The position numbers and the translations under genes are program-made. Below, in pieces: positions 27,066 through 34,410 of a DNA stretch of 64,000 nucleotides. The DNA comes from Thermoplasmatales archaeon (GTDB lineage Archaea > Thermoplasmatota > E2 > DHVEG-1): assembly GCA_020350825.1 (NCBI GenBank), contig CP070724.1, positions 1,523,922 to 1,587,921 on the forward strand, given 5' to 3'. The first letter of the stretch is position 1, and the number at the start of each line of letters is the position of its first letter. Under the pieces are notes generated by a model, which made no database searches, was not told the DNA's origin, and saw only the letters and a program-made list of their open reading frames with translations.

Positions 27066-28250
27066 TTACATTACTTTCTGTTTTAAATCTTGGAGGATAT
27101 TCATATAGTTAATAAACCCTTCATAAGGGACATCGTAAGGGCTAAAATATGCGTGAACGTTACCATCCTCAAATCCTTTTGTAGAAACGTAATAAAGATG
27201 ATCAGACGTTTGTAACAGGCGCCAAGTATGTAATAAATCTTCGTCACCTTGTTTTTTCACCTGTCTTTCAATATCTCTTAATTCGTTGAAGCAAGCAATC
27301 TGCATATCATTACCAAGCCACGTAGATACATCGCGATCTTCATCAGCCCATGAGATAGCCCAAGGAACATCAATTTCTCCCATAGTATTATATCTATCAA
27401 CTACTTCGCTAACAGTTGCAAAATCAAGATGTTTATGTTTAAGAACCTCTCTAGGAATATGTTTAATAAAATCAAAAATTCCTGTCTCTGTCCATTGATG
27501 CTCTCCAAATGTTTCATAGTCAATAAAAAGATTTATAACATCCCCTTCACAATGTGACATCCAATATGCATATTTATCTGCAGTTAAAGGAAAACCTGGC
27601 CAGTCACGGACTGAGAATCTAAAGCCAACATCATCACTTAGTTTGTAATTTCTCATGAGTACTTTGAGATTAGCATTAAATGATTTATATAAAAAATTTG
27701 GTGAACGCCATCCTAAAACTTTTTCTGATCCCTCTGTAATAATTCCCTTGTAACCCAATTCCTCAATTTTTTTTGCGATGCGATTGTCATAAATTGCTTC
27801 TGTATTTCTGAAAATTTTTGGTTCATAATTAAATATTCTATTGATCATTTGACGGTGCATTTTCACCTGTTCTTCGAATTCATCGAGTTCATCATATAGT
27901 GATGATAGAGAATGATAGTATGTTTCTTCAATTAAATCAACAGCCCCTGTTTTATACAATTCTTTGAAACTATTAAGAACATCTGGCACAAATCGTTCAC
28001 AGTACTCAACAAACGTTCCCGTAAGGCTAAATGATATTCTGAATTTACCATCAAATTCATTAATTAAATCAAGTAATAATCTATTAGTGGGAAGATAGCA
28101 TTTTTTTGCTACTTTTTCATATATCTTTTGGTTTAATTTGCTATCAAAATATGTCGATAAAGATTCATCATTTTTACCGATATTAAAAACTGAAAAACGA
28201 TTCAATCGCATAGGCTGATGGACTTCGAAATAGAAGCAAACTGATGGCAT
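27066..28250 (-). CDS. GH57 family alpha-amylase/glucanotransferase
   Basis: A 394-aa glycoside hydrolase of family 57. The start PSVCFYFEVHQPMRLNRFS gives the HQP motif. ITEGSEKVLGW holds the probable catalytic glutamate and LFIDYETFGEHQW the conserved Asp-Tyr-Glu-Thr-Phe-Gly-Glu strand. It may hydrolyse or transfer alpha-1,4-glucan; the short single-domain form resembles archaeal alpha-amylases rather than GH57 branching enzymes. Its ATG overlaps the stop of the upstream glycosyltransferase by one base (28250), showing tight coupling. Confidence 0.9.
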   Translation of the reverse strand: MPSVCFYFEVHQPMRLNRFSVFNIGKNDESLSTYFDSKLNQKIYEKVAKKCYLPTNRLLLDLINEFDGKFRISFSLTGTFVEYCERFVPDVLNSFKELYKTGAVDLIEETYYHSLSSLYDELDEFEEQVKMHRQMINRIFNYEPKIFRNTEAIYDNRIAKKIEELGYKGIITEGSEKVLGWRSPNFLYKSFNANLKVLMRNYKLSDDVGFRFSVRDWPGFPLTADKYAYWMSHCEGDVINLFIDYETFGEHQWTETGIFDFIKHIPREVLKHKHLDFATVSEVVDRYNTMGEIDVPWAISWADEDRDVSTWLGNDMQIACFNELRDIERQVKKQGDEDLLHTWRLLQTSDHLYYVSTKGFEDGNVHAYFSPYDVPYEGFINYMNILQDLKQKVM

Positions 28251-29359
28251 TATGTTATTCCTCTGTAAACATCAAGTGTATTATCAGCAACTCTGTCCCA
28301 CGTAAATATGTTAATCTCTCGGTTACCTTGCTCAGCTAATGTTTTATGTAACGGTTTATACCTCAATAATGATATAATCTTATTTGCCATTTCATCAGTA
28401 TCCCAAAAATCAACACGAAGACAATTTTGAAATGCTTCGGAGACGCCGGCTGTTTTGGAGACAATTGTTGGAGTTCCAGCAGAAATAGCTTCAAGAGCAG
28501 TTATGCCAAACGGTTCACTTACTGATGGCATTACATAAACACTGGAAATCTGATAGATGTGCTTTACCTCTTCTTCAGTAAGTTTACCAGTAAAGATAAC
28601 TCGATTTGAAATTCCAAGGTTAATAGCTTGGCTTATCAGGCGAGGAAGCATATCTCCTATACCTGCGACAACAAACCGAGTATCCTCGTGCTCCAAAACC
28701 TTTTTTGCTGCTTTTAGGAAAAATTCTGGGCCTTTCTGTATGGTTAGTCTACCTAAGAATAATACAATGTTCTTTTTTTCACTCTCTCCGATTGGGTATA
28801 CAGCATTATGTACAACAGTAATTTTATCAGAATTTATACCGTATTTTTCCACAATAACTCTCTTTGTGAAATGACTTACTGCAATTATCTTATCGGCTTT
28901 TTCCATGCCTTCTTTTTCAATATTAATAAACCAATCATTGGGGTAAAGCCACCCTGATCTATCGTATTCAGTTGAATGAACAGTAAGAACAAGGGGGATG
29001 CCCATTTTTTCCTTCAATGCAACTCCTGCTTTCATTGTTAACCAATCATGACAATGAATGAGATCATACTTTCCACTTACTTTCTGAACTAGAAGATCAT
29101 TATATCTGTAAACACTTTCAAAAAATTGACCTGCAAGTTTTTTATCCTCAGGACGATCATAAGGAAATATTTCAGTTTCTCCAATCTCTTTTATAACCAA
29201 ATTATCCTTATCACTACTTGAGCCATGTTTGGTTTTTGGCATGTAGAAATCTATAGAAACATTTTTATCGGCAAGACTACGAGTAAGTCCATAACAATGG
29301 GTACCCAAGCCACCAACCTTAAAAGGTGGGTATTCCCATCCGATCATTGCAACTTTCAT
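28250..29359 (-). CDS. Glycosyltransferase GT4, probable archaeal glycogen synthase
   Basis: A 369-aa GT-B enzyme. VAMIGWEYPPFKVGGLGTHCYGLTRSL at the N-terminus is the acceptor-side glycine motif. VLFLGRLTIQKGPEFFLKAAKK and PSVSEPFGITALEAISAGTPTIVS form the nucleotide-sugar site with the E-x7-E pattern. Its position as first gene of an operon with GH57 and debranching enzyme points to alpha-glucan synthesis rather than lipid glycosylation. GGTGAGG lies ten bases before the ATG. Confidence 0.88.
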   Translation of the reverse strand: MKVAMIGWEYPPFKVGGLGTHCYGLTRSLADKNVSIDFYMPKTKHGSSSDKDNLVIKEIGETEIFPYDRPEDKKLAGQFFESVYRYNDLLVQKVSGKYDLIHCHDWLTMKAGVALKEKMGIPLVLTVHSTEYDRSGWLYPNDWFINIEKEGMEKADKIIAVSHFTKRVIVEKYGINSDKITVVHNAVYPIGESEKKNIVLFLGRLTIQKGPEFFLKAAKKVLEHEDTRFVVAGIGDMLPRLISQAINLGISNRVIFTGKLTEEEVKHIYQISSVYVMPSVSEPFGITALEAISAGTPTIVSKTAGVSEAFQNCLRVDFWDTDEMANKIISLLRYKPLHKTLAEQGNREINIFTWDRVADNTLDVYRGIT

Positions 29360-29504
29360 GATTTTTCATCCTCACCTAATGAAACGGTTTTCGTAGCTGG
29401 CAAATTGAGCCATTATGAGACTCACATCTCTCCTTTCTACTCTACTTCAAACTAGTATCAAATTTTCTAATCTAGTATGGCAACCCGTTAGCTGTAAAAC
29501 CTGC

Positions 29505-29566
29505 CCTTATCTATAAACTTTTCGTTTTTTAAACTTCGTTTTTAAGAGGTTATTATCGAATAACCT
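29505..29566 (-). promoter_or_regulatory. Predicted promoter and operator of the glycogen operon
   Basis: Reading the minus strand, CGAAAAGTTTATAGA (about 29512-29526) looks like a TATA box with its purine-rich BRE. Upstream of it is an inverted repeat AGGTTATT-ATCG-AATAACCT (29547-29566), a plausible activator or repressor site. The leader to the glycosyltransferase would be about 130 bases. The stretch 29360-29500 contains no gene I can support. Confidence 0.4.
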
Positions 29567-29715
29567 ACTCCCTTATAATCCTGATTCAATGGAATTTATA
29601 TATTACATCTCTGAATTATCTATTTCAACCGCTAATTAATTAATTAATGATATACTTTTTTAGAATATAATTTTATCTAAAAACTGTAACATTGCTGCTA
29701 TGAAATAATAATCTT

Positions 29716-29985
29716 ATGTCGCTGTCACCCAACAACACAAAGTGAGCTGGGTGTGGTTACAAAACCATCCTAATAAAGCAGCAGCAGAGTGGAAATGTAG
29801 CTCATATCGCGACAGATGTTCGATATCGTGGTTGTCCTCTTTTTCACATCTTGACATTTCGTCTGCTCGATCTTAGAGGGACCCTAATCGATATCAATTG
29901 TTGCCTTAATCTTGCTTCTCCAATCACAGATCATGGAGCTCTTCGAATCAAGGCTATAGAAACCATGATAAAGGTTCTTAATTAA
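29716..29985 (+). pseudogene. Small ORF interrupted by an in-frame TGA
   Basis: ATG at 29716 gives MSLSPNNTK, then TGA at 29743-29745, then 79 more open codons in the same frame ending in TAA at 29983. The downstream part reads like a real protein (RYRGCPLFHILTFRLLDLRG, LASPITDHGALRIKAIETM) and the stretch is clearly less AT-rich than the flanks. There is no ATG or GTG after the TGA before a TTG at 29851. A 6-bp inverted repeat (29726-29731 with 29748-29753) brackets the TGA. It may be a decayed gene, a recoded one (Sec or Trp at TGA), or a sequencing error. I do not recognise the family. Confidence 0.35.
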
Positions 29986-29999
29986 AGTTTCGCTCTCTT

Positions 30000-30821
30000 T
30001 TATCTGTATTTGTTAATTTCATTTCGAAGAGATAAGGCTTTTTTCCTAGAAATTTCCGAAAAATTTTCATTATTTCCAGCATGGATTATACCTCGGGATG
30101 AATTAATAATTGCCATTTCACCCTTGACATTCGTACCATTATTTACAGTATCTTTAACATCTCCACCTTGTTTACCTACTCCAGGAATAAGTAGAGGTAT
30201 GTCGTCACCAAGAATAGAACGTATTATCTTCAATTCATCAGGGTAGGTTGCACCAACTACTGCACCGCTATTATCGTTTTTATTCCACTCTTTTATTCTT
30301 TTAGCAACGATTTGATAAAGTGGAATTGTTGAAACAGAAAGGTCTTGAAAATCACCTGCCGAAGCGTTGGACGTTCTACAAAGAATAAAACTACATTTAT
30401 CTTTATATTCTAAAAATGGAGTGACCCCATCTTTACCTAAATATGGATTAACTGTTACAGCATCGGCTTTCAATATTTCAAATAAAGATTGGGCATATTT
30501 ACGTGCAGTATTACCAATATCGTTGCGTTTTCCGTCTAAAATAACAATAATGTCCTTTGGTATGTACTCAACAGTTTTTTTCAATAAAACAAAACCTTCC
30601 TTCCCAAAAACTTCGTAAAAGGCCATATTTAATTTATAAGCACAGGCAATGTCTTTTGTGGCATCTATAATTGATTTGTTGAAATCTAAGAATGGATTTT
30701 TACTTGTTTCAAATAAAAATTTGGGCATTTTATCTTTATCAATGTCTAAACCAACACATAATATGCTATTGTTTTTGTGAGAGACATCTAAAAACTTTTG
30801 TTTAAAATTTTTGTGGTACAA
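30000..30821 (-). CDS. pyrF: Orotidine 5'-phosphate decarboxylase
   Basis: Final step of UMP synthesis. LCVGLDIDKDKMP opens the barrel. VILDGKRNDIGNTARKYA holds the catalytic Asp-Lys pair and VNPYLGKDGVTPFLEY the dimer-contributed Asp and loop. LIPGVGKQGGDVKDTVNNG forms the phosphate site. At 273 aa it is the longer type 2 form, not the short 210-220 aa enzyme of most archaea. Single gene. Confidence 0.93.
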   Translation of the reverse strand: MYHKNFKQKFLDVSHKNNSILCVGLDIDKDKMPKFLFETSKNPFLDFNKSIIDATKDIACAYKLNMAFYEVFGKEGFVLLKKTVEYIPKDIIVILDGKRNDIGNTARKYAQSLFEILKADAVTVNPYLGKDGVTPFLEYKDKCSFILCRTSNASAGDFQDLSVSTIPLYQIVAKRIKEWNKNDNSGAVVGATYPDELKIIRSILGDDIPLLIPGVGKQGGDVKDTVNNGTNVKGEMAIINSSRGIIHAGNNENFSEISRKKALSLRNEINKYR

Positions 30822-31028
30822 TAGACTCTTGCCTCCAAATTTACGATACTTTTATCATCGAAAAACAAACCGTCATTTATATGCTTTTTTAACTTCAGGG
30901 CTTTCTACAATTATTGAAGAAAAAATACAAAACTTATGAGAATATGGTAGAAATAGTATTATAAACAACGTATTTGTTCAATTTACTTTACAAAATTGAA
31001 ATAGTGCTCATTAGGTATTAAAACAAAT

Positions 31029-31328
31029 ATGGTAGATGTAAAAATAGAAAACATTGTAACATCTACAATATTTGAAGAGAAATTAGACTTAGATGTGATA
31101 GCAAAATCATTAGCAGAAGCCGAATACGAACCAGAGCAATTCCCCGGGCTTGTCTATAGAGTAAAAGAACCACATGTCGCTGTGTTGCTTTTTGGCTCTG
31201 GAAAAATAGTTTGTACAGGTGGAAAAAACACGGAGGATGTATCAAAAGTAGTGGAGGAATTATTAGAAAAACTTACATCAATGGGGCTGCTTCACTCAAC
31301 CCCTTTTTCTTACACTCATAAACTTTAA
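31029..31328 (+). CDS. Single-repeat TATA-box-binding-protein-like protein
   Basis: A 99-aa protein that matches the first repeat of archaeal TBP: VKIENIVTSTIFEEKLDLDVIAKSLAEAEYEPEQFPGLVYRVKEP, FGSGKIVCTGGKNTEDV and EELLEKLTSMGLL. The second repeat (a normal TBP has about 180 aa and two) is absent: the frame ends after a divergent tail (HSTPFSYTHKL), and the next 25 bases lead straight into a converging gene. DNA-contact residues of repeat 1 such as the Phe in EQFPGLVYR are kept. It might dimerise to make a TBP saddle or act as a decoy. It lies about 0.7 kb from TFB. Confidence 0.85.
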   Translation: MVDVKIENIVTSTIFEEKLDLDVIAKSLAEAEYEPEQFPGLVYRVKEPHVAVLLFGSGKIVCTGGKNTEDVSKVVEELLEKLTSMGLLHSTPFSYTHKL

Positions 31329-31355
31329 TGTGTACGGTTTTTCGCTGTTAACCTT

Positions 31356-31694
31356 CTAATCCATATTAAAGAATCTTTTACGTGATTTCAACATAATGTC
31401 TGTGATTGAATCAAATAATTTCTTTTCTACATCCAACATGTTTTTTAAATCAGGTTTTCCACCACGAGCTTTTGAATGAGCAGCCTGAACTACCTTTCTC
31501 TCTCTTATTTCACATATTCTAATAAAGATTTTTTTAATATTTTGAATATCTTTTTCGGTCATGTTACTAGGATTTTTTTGGCACTCTAAAAGTTTGGAAT
31601 AAAACATATGCTCAATTTTTGTGAGCAGTGGAGATTTTTCTTCCTCCAGTTGGATCTTCCTAAAAATCATATAATCAGTGTCATCAAATTTCAT
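31356..31694 (-). CDS. Short GINS-type replication protein (A-domain only)
   Basis: A 112-aa helical protein resembling the alpha-helical A domain of archaeal Gins51: a helical start (LLTKIEHMFYSKLLECQ), then ICEIRERKVVQAAHSKARGGKPDLKNMLDVEKKLFDSITDIMLKSRKRFF, the most typical GINS stretch. The small beta B domain that normally follows is missing. GINS bridges MCM helicase and Cdc45/RecJ at replication forks. A full copy may exist elsewhere. Convergent with the TBP-like gene. Confidence 0.65.
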   Translation of the reverse strand: MKFDDTDYMIFRKIQLEEEKSPLLTKIEHMFYSKLLECQKNPSNMTEKDIQNIKKIFIRICEIRERKVVQAAHSKARGGKPDLKNMLDVEKKLFDSITDIMLKSRKRFFNMD

Positions 31695-31781
31695 TTTTTA
31701 ACCCCAGATAATATCGTAAAACAAGTTAAAATAGATATTTACTCTTCTATTGTCTTAATGTAGATAAAATGTAAAATGTAT

Positions 31782-31895
31782 CTAATATTTTTTACCAGAG
31801 AGTCTACTAACCATTCTTCTCACTACGAGTACTTGTGCAATAAAATCAATTTCATTTGCTTCTTGTTTACTTGATATATTTCCGACAACCATCAT
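31782..31895 (-). CDS. 37-aa small protein, leaderless, divergent from TFB
   Basis: Frame from ATG 31895 to TAG 31782: MMVVGNISSKQEANEID, FIAQVLVVRRMVSRLSGKKY. TTTATATAAAG (minus strand, about 31915-31926) lies 22-30 bases before the ATG with no SD, a textbook leaderless promoter. The C-terminal half is a basic amphipathic helix that could bind nucleic acid. No family recognised. The strong promoter and sense-like composition argue for a gene despite its length. Confidence 0.45.
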   Translation of the reverse strand: MMVVGNISSKQEANEIDFIAQVLVVRRMVSRLSGKKY

Positions 31896-31914
31896 CGAAT
31901 AATTTGTTCTTTTC

Positions 31915-31978
31915 TTTATATAAACATGTTATTGTTCATTTGTTATTAAAAATTCATGTGGGAGTATTTATATAATGT
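31915..31978. promoter_or_regulatory. Divergent promoters for the 37-aa gene and TFB
   Basis: Two TATA boxes face away from each other: minus-strand TTTATATAAAG at about 31915-31926, and plus-strand AGTATTTATATAATG at 31964-31978 upstream of TFB. The TFB leader would be 35-40 bases. Confidence 0.5.
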
Positions 31979-32037
31979 AGATTATTTCCTCTAGGCACTG
32001 TTAGATAAATTATAGGAGTTTTACAGGTTTGATTTAA

Positions 32038-32973
32038 TTGGCAAATAAAGATAAGCAAAAAGTGGAGGAAGTAATTGAATGTTCTGAATGTGGTAGTACA
32101 CATCTTAGTAGGGATTATTCTAGAGCGGAATTAGTTTGTGAAGACTGCGGACTTGTCATAGATGATGCTTTTATTGATCATGGACCTGAATGGAGGGCGT
32201 TTGACAGTGACCAGCGAGAAAAGAGAGCCCGAGTAGGGGCTCCTATGACTTATACAATTCACGATAAAGGTCTTAGTACCATGATCGGTTGGACAAACAG
32301 AGATGCTTACGGGAAATCTGTCCCAACTAGAAATAGAGCTCAGTTATTCAGATTGAGAAAATGGCAGAGAAGGATTAGAATTAGCAATGCTATGGAAAGA
32401 AACCTTGCTTTTGCTCTTTCTAATCTTGATAGAATGTCGTCGGGTATGGGTCTTCCAAGAACTGTGAGGGAGACAGCTGCTATGATCTATCGTAAAGCGG
32501 TTTCGAAGAATTTGATTCGTGGAAGAAGCATGGAAGGTGTTGCCGCTGCAGCCTTATATGCTGCGTGTAGACAATGTCATGTACCAAGGACACTTGATGA
32601 AATAGGTCATATGGCACATATGTCAAGGAAAGACATTGGGAGAAACTATAGATATATTGTCCGTGAACTTGGATTAAAGTTGATGCCAACATCACCACAG
32701 GATTATATTCCCAGGTTCTGTAGTGAGTTAACGCTCAGTGGCGATGTTCAAGCGAAAACATTAGAGATTTTAAAAGAAGCTACAGAACAGGAGCTTACCA
32801 GTGGGCGAGGTCCCACAGGTATTGCGGCGGCGTCTTTATACATTGCATCAGTACTTTGTGGTGAACGGAAAACACAACGTGAGATAGCAGAGACAGCTGG
32901 TGTAACAGAAGTAACCATTAGAAATAGGTACAAAGAGCTTGCAGAAAAACTGGGCATAGATATTATTATGTAG
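32038..32973 (+). CDS. tfb: Transcription initiation factor B
   Basis: Archaeal TFIIB homolog, 311 aa. An N-terminal zinc ribbon ([24 protein letters not shown], residues 14-37) recruits RNA polymerase. [18 protein letters not shown] is the B-reader/linker. Two cyclin repeats follow, about 115-205 ([35 protein letters not shown]) and 210-305 ([48 protein letters not shown]) with the BRE-recognition HTH at the end. TTG start; an AGGT lies about ten bases upstream. Length is standard. Confidence 0.96.
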   Translation: MANKDKQKVEEVIECSECGSTHLSRDYSRAELVCEDCGLVIDDAFIDHGPEWRAFDSDQREKRARVGAPMTYTIHDKGLSTMIGWTNRDAYGKSVPTRNRAQLFRLRKWQRRIRISNAMERNLAFALSNLDRMSSGMGLPRTVRETAAMIYRKAVSKNLIRGRSMEGVAAAALYAACRQCHVPRTLDEIGHMAHMSRKDIGRNYRYIVRELGLKLMPTSPQDYIPRFCSELTLSGDVQAKTLEILKEATEQELTSGRGPTGIAAASLYIASVLCGERKTQREIAETAGVTEVTIRNRYKELAEKLGIDIIM

Positions 32974-33022
32974 GCTTATTGTTCAACCCATTTGCATATC
33001 TTTTTATGTAAATATTTTTCAA

Positions 33023-33196
33023 TTAAAAACACATTTCATGTGCTAAATTCTTCATTTGTAATGCTCTCATTACTAATTTTTTTTCTTTTACATCGGTATC
33101 TATAGAAAACCTGTTTCTCACAATTTCCACTGTATCTACCGCTGTACTTATTGATCTGTCTCTGGATATAAACATAAAACCTTGTTTAAAGGTCAT
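33023..33196 (-). CDS. Hypothetical small protein
   Basis: A 57-aa frame (MTFKQGFMFISRDRSISTAVDTVEIVRNRF, IDTDVKEKKLVMRALQMKNLAHEMCF). The frame stays open upstream with sense-like sequence (CICEDVKKLTGCYHSILEILFIFD), so a non-ATG start further up is possible, but much beyond that it would overlap the opposing glycosyltransferase start. No SD is visible. It fills an otherwise empty 300-base gap between TFB and the glycan cluster. No family recognised. Confidence 0.35.
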   Translation of the reverse strand: MTFKQGFMFISRDRSISTAVDTVEIVRNRFSIDTDVKEKKLVMRALQMKNLAHEMCF

Positions 33197-33279
33197 ACAA
33201 TCAAATATAAATAGAATTTCCAATATAGAATGATAGCATCCAGTTAGTTTTTTAACATCCTCGCAAATACAAAATTTAG

Positions 33280-34365
33280 ATGGAGATAATATACGGAATT
33301 TGCTCTTGGGGACTTGGACATTCAACACGATCCCTACCAATAATAAGGAAACTGATAAATGAAAATAATAATGTGACTATCATATCAAGTGGTAGATCCC
33401 TGGAATTATTGAAAAAGGAACTTGGAAAAAAAGCTCATTACAAAGATATTCCTGATTATCCGATGTTACTTTCAGAAAATTCTAGACAATTTATGGCAAA
33501 AAGTGTAATATATTGGCCCTTATTTATCAAGAGAATAGAATCGGGTTTGGTTGAACTTTCAAAATTACTAAAAGAAAAAAAATATGATCTAATAATTTCT
33601 GATGCTCGATATGATATGTATAGCAAGAAAATTCCTTCTTTTTTTATTTCTCATCAGATGCGGATTATGAATCCGCTTCGAATAAAGATGTTGGAATCTG
33701 GCAGTGAACTATTCAATCTCTTTTTTTTCAAAAGATTCTCTGGTGTAATTGTACCCGATTACATAGAAAATAGTATATCTGGAGATTTGTCACATAATCT
33801 AAAAAAAATTGATGAAAATAAGCTTCATTATATCGGTGCTCTTTCCGATTTTAAGAAAAAAAAGATGAAGAAAGATGTTGATTATTTGATATCAATTTCT
33901 GGTCCTGAACCTCAAAGAAGTATTTTAGAGGAGAGATTAGCAGTTCAGGTTCAGGATTTAGATGGCAATATTGTAATGACTTTAGGAAAGGTAGAGAAAT
34001 ACTCTAAGACTAGGAAGGAGAATATTAGTACCTATTCGTTTCTAACAAAAGAAAAAAGAGAAGAACTTTTGAATAGAGCAAAAATTGTTGTTTCACGTTC
34101 TGGTTACTCTACAATAATGGACTTAGGAGTAATTGATACAAAGGCTCTGCTGATTCCAACACCTGGCCAAATAGAACAAGAATACCTATCAGAGTATCAT
34201 AACAAAAAGGGCACTTTTTATTCTGTAAAGCAAAACGAAATAAACTTAAAAAAAGATGTTGAAATTTCAAAAAAAACTACGGGAATTAAAAGAAATTGTG
34301 ATGTGCATAAAACTGTAGAGAACTTTATGGATGTACTTAATTCAAGTATAGATTTTTCATCCTAA
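33280..34365 (+). CDS. Glycosyltransferase, MurG/GT28-like
   Basis: A 361-aa GT-B fold enzyme. IIYGICSWGLGHSTRSLPIIRKLI is the N-terminal glycine-rich acceptor loop (GxGHxxR). LLNRAKIVVSRSGYSTIMDLGVIDTKALLIPTPGQIEQEYLSEYH is the C-terminal nucleotide-sugar site seen in MurG-like and undecaprenyl-GlcNAc type transferases. It is the first gene of the 33-40 kb glycan cluster. Donor and acceptor unknown. No SD is visible; the N-terminal motif fixes the start closely. Confidence 0.82.
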   Translation: MEIIYGICSWGLGHSTRSLPIIRKLINENNNVTIISSGRSLELLKKELGKKAHYKDIPDYPMLLSENSRQFMAKSVIYWPLFIKRIESGLVELSKLLKEKKYDLIISDARYDMYSKKIPSFFISHQMRIMNPLRIKMLESGSELFNLFFFKRFSGVIVPDYIENSISGDLSHNLKKIDENKLHYIGALSDFKKKKMKKDVDYLISISGPEPQRSILEERLAVQVQDLDGNIVMTLGKVEKYSKTRKENISTYSFLTKEKREELLNRAKIVVSRSGYSTIMDLGVIDTKALLIPTPGQIEQEYLSEYHNKKGTFYSVKQNEINLKKDVEISKKTTGIKRNCDVHKTVENFMDVLNSSIDFSS

Positions 34366-34410
34366 AGATTTTAAATATTATAAATAATATACGAATAAGA
34401 GATGTAACTG

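Noticed and set aside
29690-29990. tRNA or RNase P RNA in the GC-richer patch
   Set aside because: A TTCGAATC-like T-loop string occurs near 29943, but no T-stem, acceptor stem or anticodon arm forms around it, and RNase P core motifs were not found.
31246-31355. A frameshifted second TBP repeat downstream of the half TBP
   Set aside because: The three forward frames after 31328 contain nothing like the second repeat, and the opposing GINS-type gene starts to read within 30 bases.
33197-33340. N-terminal extension of the 57-aa protein across the glycosyltransferase start
   Set aside because: It would overlap the opposing gene head-on by 60 bases, and the glycosyltransferase N-terminal motif fixes that start.
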